Shown here piece by piece: positions 41,892 through 51,851 of a DNA stretch of 64,000 bases. The translations under genes were made by a program, and so were the position numbers. Position 1 is the stretch's first letter. Each line of letters starts with the position of its first letter. Below the pieces are notes generated by a model. The model was not told the origin of the DNA. It ran no database searches and was given only the letters and a program-made list of their open reading frames with translations. The stretch comes from SZAS-103 sp043747745 (GTDB lineage: Bacteria > Pseudomonadota > Gammaproteobacteria > Xanthomonadales > Xanthomonadaceae), in the NCBI GenBank assembly GCA_043747745.1, contig JAYTOP010000017.1, positions 36,669 through 100,668 of the forward strand, written 5' to 3'.

Positions 41892-44410
41892 TGTCCACAC
41901 CGATTTCCTGGTTGGAACATGTTCGATTGCTGATGGCAACAGAGCGCCAGCGCACGGTCGGACGCATGCGTGCGGCCGCGCAGAGGGGAAAGCGAAAGTT
42001 CGGGTTCGGATACGCGTGGAGCGTCTTCATGGGCGCCGTGGTCCAGGCGATGATCGCCGGCGTCTTCTTGTGGATTGCGCACGTCGCGAACATCGTTTCA
42101 GTCGAGCGGGGCGGCCGGCTGGTGGTCTCCGAAGAGACTTGGGACGCAATTGGCATCGATGCAGGTTCATACGCGCACGAGAAAGCTAATGCTCCTGGCG
42201 CGGCATCCGCGAAAAACATCGGTTCAGAACTCGAATCCCGCTTGCAACGCGAAGCACGCGACCGCGAACACGAGCGTGGAGGCGACACGGAGCAATGGCA
42301 CCGGCTGTTTGTCGAGCAGTATGCAAGCCATGGTGTCGAGGGCTTTGCCTCCGAGTCGCAGATTGCGGGCTGGGCCAGTGACCTGACCTATCGCATGCTT
42401 GCGATCGCGCTACTCCTCTGGTGGCTGTCGCTCGTCTTCCAGGGCGAAGGCATGAACATCGACAGCCTGCGTCGTCGGCATCCGATGTGGGAGTGGTATC
42501 TCGGCATGCCGGTTCCACAGACCGCAGTATTCGTCGCCGAAGCGCTGGCCCCGGCAGTCGGCAATCCTTTTGTGCTGACTGGTCCGGTCATGCTCGCCGT
42601 ACTTGTGGGCTGGCTGCACAGCTCATTCTTCGCAGGCGCAGCGGCATTCCTGATCGGGATTCCTTTCCTCCTCGCAGCAACGCTGTGGGCGAAGGCGCTC
42701 GAAGTGCTGATCATGCTGCGCAGCCCAGCCCGCAATCGCGGCGGATGGTTCGCGGCGCTCGCCGCGTTCGGATACGTGCTCATGATCGGGCCGGTGCTGT
42801 TGCTGCAGTTTCGTTCGCTCAACTATGGGTTGGCGAATGCTGTGCTGCCATGGATCAACGCGATGCCAAGTTCGCAGGCCTTGCTCGACGCAGGCGATCC
42901 GATCGGCTGGCTGCGTGCGTTGACGCTGAGCCTGTCGATCTGCTTCGCACTGGGTCTGCCTGCGTGCCTGGTGATGCGATTTGCGACAGCGCGTGGACTG
43001 GAGGGCGGCTTCGGCGGTGCGGAACGACCAGTGAAGACCCGATCCTTCGACCAGCGGCGCACCGGCTGGCTACGTTTTCTCGACGACCCGCTGGTGCGCA
43101 AGGAGCGGCTGTGGCTCAAGCGCGACCGTGGGGCGCTGATCCAGCTTTTCGGACTGCCGCTGGTCCTGCTTTTGACGCAGTTTGCGAATTTCCACAACAT
43201 GCTGCGACTCGTCGACATGAAGTGGAACAAGCTCGCCGGCGTGATCCTCTTTTTCGCGACAGCGTTGCTGGCCGCTGCTGCTCCGCGCGCGCTATTGAGC
43301 GAAGGGCAGGGCTTGATGCTGACCATGAGTTGGCCGCGCAGCCTCGAGGATACGTTGCGGGTGAAGGTACGGATCCTGTTCGCATTGGTGTCCGTCATGG
43401 TGCTCATCAGCCTGGGTGTGGTCGCGTGGATCTATCCGGGCGATACGCTTGCGATCTGCGGGGTTGCGGCACTCTGGTTGGCGATGGGACTCGCGGTCGC
43501 CGAAAAAGCCGTCACCCTGCTGCGCGCGCCCGATTCCACGGGCCACATTGAGCCTTTGCCGCGCGGGAAGATGCAGCCAGCGAATTTCGGCAATGCCACG
43601 CTCGCGATAGCCGTGTTCACCGCGCAGTGGCAGCTTGCCTTCGCGGCGATCGTGATGAACTGGATCTTTGCCGCAGCCTTGTGGCAGAAGTTCCGGTCGC
43701 GCCTGGCTTATCTGTTCGACGCCGACTGCGAGCCCGAGCTGCGTCCGCCGACGGTACTCAGCAGCGTGATCGCGATCGTCGGCCTGCTTGAACTCGGGGC
43801 GATCCTGACCATCCCATTCCTCGCCGGCTTCGGCAAGGACGCGGCTCCGTATGCGCATGCGCTCGGCTACGCCATCGCCGCCGTGGTGGTCAGCGGCATC
43901 GTCGTCACATGGAACGATAAACGCGGTCTCAGCCTGGCCGAAACAGTGACCCTCGACGCGCAAGCCCGATTCGTCGACTATCGCACGTTGCTGATCGGTC
44001 TCGCAGGCGGGACGCTGCTGGCATTGATCGGAGTCGGCAACCAGCATTTGCTGGCGATCATTCCGTGGCCGGCATTGCAGGACGTCATGCAACGCAGCGC
44101 GCACGCCCTGGATGAGAATCCGAACCTGCGCACGGCGTATGCAATCGCAGCGGTCGGCGTTGCGCCTTGGGTCGAGGAGTTCCTGTTCCGCGGATTGATG
44201 TTCCGCGCCATGCTGCCGCAGTGGGGCCTTGTGCGCGCGGCACTCCTGAGCGCTGCCTTCTTCACCATCCTGCACCCGTGGCCAGCTTGGCCTATGGTGT
44301 TCATGCTCGGCGTTGGCAATGCCTTTCTCTATGCACGCACCCGCAGTCTCCTCCCATGCATCGTGCTCCACGCCTGCTACAACGGCGTGCTCCTGTATTT
44401 CGCGCTTTGA
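41891..44410 (+). CDS. ABC permease fused to CPBP intramembrane protease
   Basis: 839 residues from ATG 41891 (MSTPISWLEHVRLLMATERQ). The N-terminal part is an ABC-2 type permease: a first membrane helix near 40-60, a soluble loop (about 70-155) and many helices to about residue 650. The C-terminal 100 residues are a CPBP (CAAX/Abi) domain with EEFLFRG, the His of FFTILHPW and HACYNG, the metal-binding motifs. CPBP proteins act as prenyl-protease homologues or bacteriocin self-immunity factors, so the unit may export and process or neutralise a peptide. Such fusions are known. Confidence 0.85.
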   Translation: MSTPISWLEHVRLLMATERQRTVGRMRAAAQRGKRKFGFGYAWSVFMGAVVQAMIAGVFLWIAHVANIVSVERGGRLVVSEETWDAIGIDAGSYAHEKANAPGAASAKNIGSELESRLQREARDREHERGGDTEQWHRLFVEQYASHGVEGFASESQIAGWASDLTYRMLAIALLLWWLSLVFQGEGMNIDSLRRRHPMWEWYLGMPVPQTAVFVAEALAPAVGNPFVLTGPVMLAVLVGWLHSSFFAGAAAFLIGIPFLLAATLWAKALEVLIMLRSPARNRGGWFAALAAFGYVLMIGPVLLLQFRSLNYGLANAVLPWINAMPSSQALLDAGDPIGWLRALTLSLSICFALGLPACLVMRFATARGLEGGFGGAERPVKTRSFDQRRTGWLRFLDDPLVRKERLWLKRDRGALIQLFGLPLVLLLTQFANFHNMLRLVDMKWNKLAGVILFFATALLAAAAPRALLSEGQGLMLTMSWPRSLEDTLRVKVRILFALVSVMVLISLGVVAWIYPGDTLAICGVAALWLAMGLAVAEKAVTLLRAPDSTGHIEPLPRGKMQPANFGNATLAIAVFTAQWQLAFAAIVMNWIFAAALWQKFRSRLAYLFDADCEPELRPPTVLSSVIAIVGLLELGAILTIPFLAGFGKDAAPYAHALGYAIAAVVVSGIVVTWNDKRGLSLAETVTLDAQARFVDYRTLLIGLAGGTLLALIGVGNQHLLAIIPWPALQDVMQRSAHALDENPNLRTAYAIAAVGVAPWVEEFLFRGLMFRAMLPQWGLVRAALLSAAFFTILHPWPAWPMVFMLGVGNAFLYARTRSLLPCIVLHACYNGVLLYFAL

Positions 44411-44674
44411 TTTGCGGATTGCAAGCTTCCATGCGGCTCTTGACGTCCTCGCGAGTTTTGCGAGAAGTAGGGCCAAGCTGGACTGATCCTGATTTTTTGG
44501 ACACCATGCCGCATTGACTATCAACGCCAACCTGGGCAATTTCGCGCCTTTCGCTTTCCTGTTCAGCCGAACGCCAGCCTTTGGCGAACGATCTTGCTAG
44601 TCTTGGGGTTGTAACCACGTCGCGCCCGCCGAGCAGGCCCGCGCGTCACGGCCACCATGGAGAGGCGGATCGAG

Positions 44675-46081
44675 ATGGCGATACCCAGTTCGGATGCCTT
44701 CGTTTTTTTCGGTGCTACCGGCGACCTGGCCTACAAAAAAATCTTTCCCGCGTTGCAGGCGATGATCAAACGTGGCGGCCTGGATATGCCGATCATCGGC
44801 GTCGCGCGCGCTGGCTGGATGCTGGACCAGTTGCGCGAACGCGCGCGCGACAGCATCGAAAAGAACGACAAGCTCGATCCGGAAGCGTTCGCGAAGCTGT
44901 CGTCGCTGCTGCAGTACATCGATGGCGACTACAACGATCCTGCGACTTACGAGAAGCTTCGGCAGGTGTTGAACGGACGTTTGCGGCCGATCCATTACTT
45001 CGCGATTCCGCCGAGCATGTTCCCGGTCGTCGTGCAGCACCTTGCGAACGCAGGCTGCGCACGGGATGCGCGGGTGATTGTGGAGAAGCCCTTCGGGCGT
45101 GACCTTGCTTCCGCACAGGACCTGAATGCGACACTGCATGCGGTGTTCCCGGAGGCGTCGATCTTCCGCATCGATCATTACCTCGGCAAGGAAGCTGTGC
45201 AGAACTTGCTTTACTTCCGCTTCGCGAACAGCTTCCTCGAACCGATCTGGAACCGCAACTACGTCGACAATGTACAGATCACCATGGCCGAGGATTTCGG
45301 CGTGCAGGGCCGCGGCAATTTCTACGAGGAAGTCGGTGCGATCCGCGATGTCGTGCAGAACCATCTCCTGCAGGTGATCGCGCTGCTTGCGATGGACGCA
45401 CCGGTCGGCCGCGATCCGGAATCCATGCGCGCCGAGAAGCTGCGGTTGTTTCGCGGCATGCGGCCGCTCGATCCGAAGGACGTCGTGCGCGGCCAGTTCC
45501 GAGGTTATCGCGACGAGCCCGGCGTGGCGAAGGAATCGCAGGTCGAAACCTTTGCCGCATTGCGCCTGCACATCGACACCTGGCGCTGGGCGGGCGTGCC
45601 GTTCTATATCCGCACCGGCAAGAATCTGCCGATCACCACGACGCAGGTGATGGTCGACCTCAAACGCCCGCCGCTCGCGATCTTCGACGACATCACTGCG
45701 CGCGAGTCGAACTATTTCCGTTTTCGGCTGAGTCCGGAAGTCGTGATCTCGGCCGGCACGCGGGTCAAGAAGCCGGGCGAGGACATGCAGGGCGAACGCG
45801 TCGAACTCATCGCCCGCAGCAGCCCGCAACGCGACAAGTCGCCTTACGAACGCCTGCTCGGCGATGCGATCCGTGGCGACGCATCGTTGTTCACGCGCGA
45901 CGATTCCGTCGAAGCGGCGTGGCGCGTGGTCGGTCCCATCCTTGGGGGCGCGCACGGCATCCACATCGAACCGCCTGCAATCTACGAGCCCGGCACCTGG
46001 GGACCGCAAGCTGCGGCGAAAATCGTCGCGAGCAGGGAAGGCTGGCACGATCCGATGCCGGAAGAGAGCCATCCATGTTGA
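44675..46081 (+). CDS. zwf: Glucose-6-phosphate 1-dehydrogenase
   Basis: Oxidises glucose-6-phosphate to 6-phosphogluconolactone with NAD(P), entering the pentose phosphate and Entner-Doudoroff routes. I choose ATG 44675 (MAIPSSDAFVFFGATGD), preceded by AGAGG; ATG 44657 is 18 bases earlier without a site. 468 residues. Nucleotide-binding FGATGDLAYKKIFPAL, active-site RIDHYLGKEAVQN, substrate Lys in VEKPFGRDL. First gene of the run zwf, HAD, tal, pgi, pgm. Confidence 0.95.
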   Translation: MAIPSSDAFVFFGATGDLAYKKIFPALQAMIKRGGLDMPIIGVARAGWMLDQLRERARDSIEKNDKLDPEAFAKLSSLLQYIDGDYNDPATYEKLRQVLNGRLRPIHYFAIPPSMFPVVVQHLANAGCARDARVIVEKPFGRDLASAQDLNATLHAVFPEASIFRIDHYLGKEAVQNLLYFRFANSFLEPIWNRNYVDNVQITMAEDFGVQGRGNFYEEVGAIRDVVQNHLLQVIALLAMDAPVGRDPESMRAEKLRLFRGMRPLDPKDVVRGQFRGYRDEPGVAKESQVETFAALRLHIDTWRWAGVPFYIRTGKNLPITTTQVMVDLKRPPLAIFDDITARESNYFRFRLSPEVVISAGTRVKKPGEDMQGERVELIARSSPQRDKSPYERLLGDAIRGDASLFTRDDSVEAAWRVVGPILGGAHGIHIEPPAIYEPGTWGPQAAAKIVASREGWHDPMPEESHPC

Positions 46082-46797
46082 CTGCGAGCTCGATGGATGC
46101 TGACGAGACCGTGTTCCTGCTCGATGTGGACAATACTCTGCTCGACAACGATCGCTTCGCGGCCGATCTGCGCGCACGTCTCACGCTGGATTTCGGTGCG
46201 GCAGAGTGCGAACGCTACTGGACGCTCTACAACGGCCTGCGCGAGCAGCTTGGCTACGCGGATTATCTTGCGGCCTTGCAACTGTTCCGCAGCGGGCTCG
46301 ATGGCGATTCCGACCTGCTGCAGATGTCGGCGTTCCTGCTCGACTATCCGTTCGCGCAGCGGTTCTACCCGGAAGCGCTCGCGGCCATCGCGCATCTGCG
46401 CACCCTCGGCTTGCCCGTGGTGCTGTCCGATGGCGACATCGTGTTCCAGCCGCGCAAGATTCAGCGTTCCGGCATCTGGGATGCAGTCGATGGCCGCGTA
46501 CTGATCTATCTGCACAAGGAGCGCATGCTGTCGGCGATGCAGGATCGTTTTCCTGCGGCGCATTACGTGATGGTGGACGACAAGCCGGCTTTGCTCGCGG
46601 CGATGAAGCTGGTGCTGGGCGACAGACTCACCACGGTGTTCGTGCGGCAGGGCCACTACGCCATCGAATCCGCGCATGCGACCATCGATCCGCCGCCGGA
46701 CCGCACGATCGAACACATCGGCGATCTATGCAATATGGGTCTTTCGGATTTTGCAATTACTATCGCCATCGGCACGACGCATCAGGAGCAGGCATGA
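46075..46797 (+). CDS. HAD superfamily hydrolase
   Basis: 240 residues from ATG 46075, overlapping the zwf end by 7 bases; ATG 46093 is an alternative. Motif I FLLDVDNTLLDND (DxDxT/N), motif II LSDGD, motif III Lys about KIQRSGIWD, motif IV VDDKPALL. A phosphatase fold with a C1-type cap. Its place between zwf and tal suggests a sugar-phosphate substrate, perhaps as a damage-control phosphatase. The substrate is not known. Confidence 0.82.
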   Translation: MLTASSMDADETVFLLDVDNTLLDNDRFAADLRARLTLDFGAAECERYWTLYNGLREQLGYADYLAALQLFRSGLDGDSDLLQMSAFLLDYPFAQRFYPEALAAIAHLRTLGLPVVLSDGDIVFQPRKIQRSGIWDAVDGRVLIYLHKERMLSAMQDRFPAAHYVMVDDKPALLAAMKLVLGDRLTTVFVRQGHYAIESAHATIDPPPDRTIEHIGDLCNMGLSDFAITIAIGTTHQEQA

Positions 46798-47885
46798 GCA
46801 GCACGCAGCAACTGCACGACCTCGGTCAGAGCCTCTGGCTCGACAACATTACCCGCGAGATCCTCGACAACGGCAGCTTGCGTGCGTACATCGAGACTTC
46901 CTCGGTCACCGGGCTGACCTCGAACCCAACGATTTTCAACGAGGCGATTGGCGGAACGACTGCATACGACATCGGCATCCTGGAAAAAGCGGAAGTCGGT
47001 AAATCCGGTGAAGACCTGTTTATCGAACTCGCGCTCGAGGATCTGCGTCGCGCGGCCGATCTGTTCCGTCCGATCCATGACGCGACCGATGGCGTGGATG
47101 GCTGGGTATCGATGGAAGTGTCGCCATTGCTCGCCGCCGATACCGCTGGCACGATTGCTGCTGCCAAGCAGATCCATGCGCAGGCCGACCGTGCGAATCT
47201 GTTCGTGAAAATTCCAGGTACACCCGAAGGCTTGCCAGCGATCGAGCAGGCGATCTTCGAGGGCGTGCCGATCAACGTGACGCTGTTGTTTTCGCGCGAG
47301 CAGTATCTCGCTGCTTCCGAAGCCTATCTGCGCGGTATCGAGCGGCGAATCGATGCCGGCCTCGACCCGCGCGTGGAATCGGTCGCATCGCTGTTCATCA
47401 GCCGCTGGGACAAGGCCGTGGCCGACAAGGCGCCAGCCGATCTGCGCAACCGCCTGGGTATCGCGATCGGCCAGCGAACCTATCGTGCGTATCGCGAGTT
47501 GCTCGCTTCGGATCGCTGGCAGAAACTGGCGCAGCAGGGGGCGCACCCACAGCGCCTGTTGTGGGCAAGTACCGGTACCAAGGATCCGAGCGCTTCCGAT
47601 ACTCTGTACGTGGAAGCGCTTGCCGCGCCCGACACCGTCGATACCATGCCCGAAAAGACCTTGCGCGCGTACGCCGAACACGGTGCGACTCCACGTGCGA
47701 TGGCGACCGATGGCGGTGACGGCGAGGCGACGCTTGCGCTTTTCGCGAAGGTGGATATCGACATCGACGCACTCGCGAAACAGTTGCAGATCGAAGGTGC
47801 GCAAGCGTTCGTGAAATCCTGGAAGGAGCTTCTCGATCGCATCGCGGACAAGATCCACACATTGGCCAATGCAGGGGGAGCATGA
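46794..47885 (+). CDS. tal: Transaldolase
   Basis: Transfers dihydroxyacetone units between sugar phosphates in the non-oxidative pentose pathway. 363 residues, ATG 46794 overlapping the HAD stop as ATGA. It belongs to the longer subfamily often found with pgi: TSNPTIFNEAI, Schiff-base Lys in NLFVKIPGTPEGLPAI, VNVTLLFS-like INVTLLFSREQY, WASTGTKDP. Confidence 0.94.
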   Translation: MSSTQQLHDLGQSLWLDNITREILDNGSLRAYIETSSVTGLTSNPTIFNEAIGGTTAYDIGILEKAEVGKSGEDLFIELALEDLRRAADLFRPIHDATDGVDGWVSMEVSPLLAADTAGTIAAAKQIHAQADRANLFVKIPGTPEGLPAIEQAIFEGVPINVTLLFSREQYLAASEAYLRGIERRIDAGLDPRVESVASLFISRWDKAVADKAPADLRNRLGIAIGQRTYRAYRELLASDRWQKLAQQGAHPQRLLWASTGTKDPSASDTLYVEALAAPDTVDTMPEKTLRAYAEHGATPRAMATDGGDGEATLALFAKVDIDIDALAKQLQIEGAQAFVKSWKELLDRIADKIHTLANAGGA

Positions 47886-49606
47886 TGACCACCGGACCCA
47901 CACCGCCACCACCGCGCGCACCATTCTCGCCCTCGCCGCGAGCGCCAGCGTCGCCAGTTCGCGCGACGAAATCCGTGCGGCCTGCTGCACGGCCGGAATG
48001 GCTGGCGCTCAAGACGCATGCAGGCAAGGTGATGCCGATGCATCTTCGCGACCTGTTCAAGACCGACGAGCGTCGTGGCTCGCGCATGTGCGTCGAGGCT
48101 GCGGGACTTTATCTGGACTACTCGAAGAACCGCGTCACCGACGAAACTCTGGCAATGCTGCTCAAGCTCGCCACCGCCAGCGAGGTGACGCAACGCCGCG
48201 ACGCGATGTTCGCCGGGCAGAAGATCAACACCACCGAAAATCGCGCCGTGATGCACATGGCCTTGCGTGCGCCGAAGACGGCCCAGTTCGACATCGACCA
48301 TCGCAACGTCATGCCGGAGGTGCATGCCGTCCTCGACAAGATGACGGCCTTGGCCGGGAAAGTCCGCAGCGGTGAATGGAAGGGAAATTCAGGTCGCCGC
48401 ATCCGCAATGTCATCAGCATCGGCATCGGCGGTTCCGATCTCGGCCCGGTGATGGCTTTCGAGGCCTTGCGCGCCTACAGCCAGCGCGAGTTGACGTTCC
48501 GCTTCATCTCGAACGTTGATGGTGCCGACTTCTACGAAGCCACCCGCGACCTGGATCCTGGCGAGACCCTGTTCATCGTCTGCTCGAAGACGTTCACCAC
48601 GCTGGAAACGCTGACCAACGCGAATGCTGCGCGCGCGTGGTGTATCGCCGCGATGCGCGACCCGAAGGCCGTCGCGAAACATTTCGTCGCGGTATCGACC
48701 AATGCCGCTGAAGTAACGAAATTCGGCATCGACCCCGCGAACATGTTCGGTTTCTGGGATTGGGTCGGCGGCCGTTATTCGATGGATTCCGCGATCGGCC
48801 TGTCGACGATGATCGCGATCGGACCGGAAAACTTCCGCGCGATGCTCGCCGGCTTCCACGCGATGGACAACCATTTCCGTACCGCACCGCCCGAGCGCAA
48901 CATGCCGATCCTGATGGGCATGCTCGCGATCTGGAACAACAACTTCCTGTTCGGCGCCGAGACCGTCGCCGTGCTGCCGTATTCGCAATATCTCAAGCGT
49001 TTCCCGGCCTATTTGCAACAACTGGCGATGGAAAGCAATGGCAAGCACATCGACATCGACGGCATCCCCGTCGTCTTCGAGACAGGACCGATCTACTGGG
49101 GCGAACCGGGCACCAACGGCCAGCATTCGTTCTATCAACTGATCCATCAGGGAACCCGACTGATTCCCTGCGACTTCATCGGCTTCTGCCAGCCGTTGCT
49201 GGATGCTTCCGCCGAGCAGCACGACCTGCTGATGGCGAACCTGTTCGCGCAGGGCGAGGCGCTGGCATTCGGCAAGACGCCCGAGCAGGTCGCTGCCGAA
49301 GGAGTTCCGCTGGCGCAGGTGCCGCACCATGTCTGCGAAGGCAACCGGCCGAGCAATACCATCCTGGCCGAACAACTGACGCCGCAATCGCTCGGCGCGC
49401 TGGTCTCGTTGTACGAGCACAGCGTGTTCGTGCAGGGCGTGGTCTGGAATATCGATTCGTTCGACCAGTGGGGCGTCGAACTCGGCAAGCAACTTGCCAA
49501 ACACACGGCGGCGGAACTGGCATCGACCAAGCCGCCGAAGCTTGCGCACGACAGTTCAACGACGAACCTGATCAAGCGCTATCTGCGGTTCCGGAAGCCA
49601 CGCTGA
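47885..49606 (+). CDS. pgi: Glucose-6-phosphate isomerase with proline-rich N-terminus
   Basis: Interconverts glucose-6- and fructose-6-phosphate. I choose ATG 47885, six bases after AGGGGG; ATG 47882 is adjacent. It overlaps the tal stop by one base. 573 residues. The SIS domains carry ISIGIGGSDLGPVMAFEAL, FFVCSKTFTT-like FIVCSKTFTTLET, GGRYSMDSAIGLS and FQSFYQ-like NGQHSFYQLIHQG. Residues 1-38 (TTGPTPPPPRAPFSPSPRAP) are a Pro-rich extension absent from ordinary Pgi, which would begin near PEWLALKTHAG. Confidence 0.93.
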   Translation: MTTGPTPPPPRAPFSPSPRAPASPVRATKSVRPAARPEWLALKTHAGKVMPMHLRDLFKTDERRGSRMCVEAAGLYLDYSKNRVTDETLAMLLKLATASEVTQRRDAMFAGQKINTTENRAVMHMALRAPKTAQFDIDHRNVMPEVHAVLDKMTALAGKVRSGEWKGNSGRRIRNVISIGIGGSDLGPVMAFEALRAYSQRELTFRFISNVDGADFYEATRDLDPGETLFIVCSKTFTTLETLTNANAARAWCIAAMRDPKAVAKHFVAVSTNAAEVTKFGIDPANMFGFWDWVGGRYSMDSAIGLSTMIAIGPENFRAMLAGFHAMDNHFRTAPPERNMPILMGMLAIWNNNFLFGAETVAVLPYSQYLKRFPAYLQQLAMESNGKHIDIDGIPVVFETGPIYWGEPGTNGQHSFYQLIHQGTRLIPCDFIGFCQPLLDASAEQHDLLMANLFAQGEALAFGKTPEQVAAEGVPLAQVPHHVCEGNRPSNTILAEQLTPQSLGALVSLYEHSVFVQGVVWNIDSFDQWGVELGKQLAKHTAAELASTKPPKLAHDSSTTNLIKRYLRFRKPR

Positions 49607-51249
49607 TGAACAATCCGCTGGCAGGGAAGCCAGCCCAACCTGCGCAACTGGTGGACGTCGGCAAGCTCGTCGATGCGTACTACAGCATCAAGCCCGACCC
49701 GGCGAATCGGGCGCAACGCGTCGCGTTCGGGACGTCGGGTCATCGTGGCACGGCGTTCGACGGCAGTTTCAACGAAAACCACATCCTCGCGATCAGCCAG
49801 GCGATCTGCGCCTATCGCGACGCGCATGGTATCGATGGTCCGCTGTTCATGGGCATCGATACGCATGCCTTGTCGGTGCCTGCGTTCGAGAGCGCACTTG
49901 AAGTGTTCGCCGCGAACGGCATTCCGGTCGTTGTTTCGGAGGGCGGGGAATACGTGCCGACGCCGTCGATTTCGCTCGCGATCCTGCGCTACAACGCAGG
50001 GCGCAGCAGCGGGCTCGCCGGTGGCATCGTGGTCACGCCATCGCACAACCCACCCGATGACGGCGGCTTCAAGTTCAACATGCCGAACGGCGGTCCTGCC
50101 GATACGTCCGCGACCAACTGGATACAGGATCGCGCCAACGCGCTCCTTGAGGCTGGCTTGAAGGATGTGCGCCGCATTCCGTACGCGCAGGCGTTGCTCG
50201 CATCGACGACCAGCACCTGCGATTTCCTCACCGCATACGTGGCCGATCTCGGCAACGCGATCGACTTCGATACGATCCGCAGCTCCCGCATCCGCATGGG
50301 CGTCGATCCGCTCGGCGGCGCTGGCGTTCACTACTGGGAGCGCATCGCAGACCACTACAGGATCAATCTGAATGTCGTCAGTGAGCAAATCGATCCGCAA
50401 TTCGGATTCATGACGCTCGACTGGGATGGCAAGATCCGGATGGACCCGTCGTCAAGCGACGCGATGCAGCGTTTGATCGGGATGAAGGATGTATACGACA
50501 TCGCCTTCGCCTGCGACACCGACCACGACCGCCATGGCATTGTGACCCGGAGCGTCGGCCTGCTGCCGCCGAACCATTACCTCAGCGTCGTCATCGACTA
50601 TCTGTTTCAGCACCGCGCCGATTGGAACAAGGCGGCAGCGGTCGGCAAGACCGTGGTCAGCACTACGATGATCGATCGGGTGGTCGCAAGGCTCGACCGC
50701 ACGTTGTATGAGGTTCCTGTTGGTTTCAAATGGTTCGTCGATGGATTGTTCAATAGCACGCTGGGTTTCGGTGGCGAGGAAAGCGCAGGCGCCACGTTTC
50801 TGCGCCGCGACGGTAGCGTGTGGACGACCGACAAGGACGGCATCGTGCCAGCGCTGCTGTCGGCCGAGATCACTGCACGCAACGGGCGCGATCCGGGCGT
50901 GTTGTACGGGGACCTGTGCAATGAATTCGGCGAGATTTTTTCCGATCGCCTGCAGGCGAAGGCAAATGCTGCGCAGAGGCAGTCGCTGGGGAAACTCGCG
51001 CCGCGGCAGGTCAAGCAAACCGAACTTGCAGGCGATCCAATCATCAGCGTGATCGACAAGGCGCCGGGCAACAACGCGCCGATCGGAGGCATCAAGGCCT
51101 GCACGAAAAACGGATGGTTCGCAGCGCGTCCTTCCGGCACCGAAGACATCTACAAGATCTATGCGGAAAGTTTCCGCGACGGCGCGCATTTGCAGCGCAT
51201 CCTCGAAGAAGCGCAAACCATTGTCGATGCCGCCATCGCCGACGATTGA
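49606..51249 (+). CDS. pgm: Phosphoglucomutase (alpha-D-glucose)
   Basis: Interconverts glucose-1- and glucose-6-phosphate, linking to glycogen and cell-envelope sugars. ATG 49606 overlaps the pgi stop by one base. 547 residues (E. coli Pgm 546). Phosphoserine loop VTPSHNPPDDGG, metal loop CDTDHDRHG, sugar-binding GGEESAGATFLRRDG, phosphate-binding RPSGTEDIYKIYAES. Last gene of the run. Confidence 0.96.
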   Translation: MNNPLAGKPAQPAQLVDVGKLVDAYYSIKPDPANRAQRVAFGTSGHRGTAFDGSFNENHILAISQAICAYRDAHGIDGPLFMGIDTHALSVPAFESALEVFAANGIPVVVSEGGEYVPTPSISLAILRYNAGRSSGLAGGIVVTPSHNPPDDGGFKFNMPNGGPADTSATNWIQDRANALLEAGLKDVRRIPYAQALLASTTSTCDFLTAYVADLGNAIDFDTIRSSRIRMGVDPLGGAGVHYWERIADHYRINLNVVSEQIDPQFGFMTLDWDGKIRMDPSSSDAMQRLIGMKDVYDIAFACDTDHDRHGIVTRSVGLLPPNHYLSVVIDYLFQHRADWNKAAAVGKTVVSTTMIDRVVARLDRTLYEVPVGFKWFVDGLFNSTLGFGGEESAGATFLRRDGSVWTTDKDGIVPALLSAEITARNGRDPGVLYGDLCNEFGEIFSDRLQAKANAAQRQSLGKLAPRQVKQTELAGDPIISVIDKAPGNNAPIGGIKACTKNGWFAARPSGTEDIYKIYAESFRDGAHLQRILEEAQTIVDAAIADD

Positions 51250-51274
51250 TGCGCGTGGTGTAGTTGGCCCCGGA

Positions 51275-51619
51275 TCAATTCTTCTGATCCCAATGGAACT
51301 TGTGCATCATCCGGTGCACGACCGGGGCCAGCACGACGCCAAACCCGATGATGAAGACCAGTCCCGCATACAACGCGTAGAAGCCGGCGAACAGTTTGCC
51401 GCCGTTCGTGTGCGGAGCATCCACCGGGCCCATGCCGCCAAGCAGCATCGCCGAGTTCAGGAAGCCGTCGCGCCACGGCAGGTGTTCGTAGTAGGCGTAC
51501 CCGGCCATTCCGAGCGCAAGCGAACCGACGATCAGGATGCCCAGGAACACTGCGTGGATTGCCAAACGTCGCAGGAAGCGCGCGATCGGGAGGGGAGGGT
51601 GCAGGCGGGTTTCGTACAT
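51275..51619 (-). CDS. Small membrane protein, two-helix pore-like
   Basis: 114 residues, ATG 51619. Helix 1 AIHAVFLGILIVGSLALGMAGY (about 20-41), a loop with HLPWRDGFLNSAMLLGGMGPVD, and helix 2 LFAGFYALYAGLVFIIGFGVVLAPVV. Two helices around a re-entrant GGMGP loop resemble the Ion_trans_2 pore unit, although no TVGYG filter is present. Function unknown; convergent with pgm. Confidence 0.72.
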   Translation of the reverse strand: MYETRLHPPLPIARFLRRLAIHAVFLGILIVGSLALGMAGYAYYEHLPWRDGFLNSAMLLGGMGPVDAPHTNGGKLFAGFYALYAGLVFIIGFGVVLAPVVHRMMHKFHWDQKN

Positions 51620-51851
51620 GGCGATGGACTAGTGCAGCCAGCGAGTCGATGCGACGTTGCCGACGATCTTGCCATGATGCCGCATGCCTGGGGGTACCGC
51701 TCGATGAACGAAGCTGGATGACGGGAGCCTCTCGCACGCACGGGCGCATCCGGTTTGTTGTTTTGGGTCGCCGTGCAAGCCCTTGCTGCACGCATGCCGC
51801 GACGCGGCTATGCTGTGCTGGTCTCGACAGCCAAAACAGGAAACCTCGCCC

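Noticed and set aside
48760..49605. 282-residue extension upstream of pgm
   Set aside because: Out-of-frame overlap with pgi; Pgm homology starts at ATG 49606 with a TGATG overlap.
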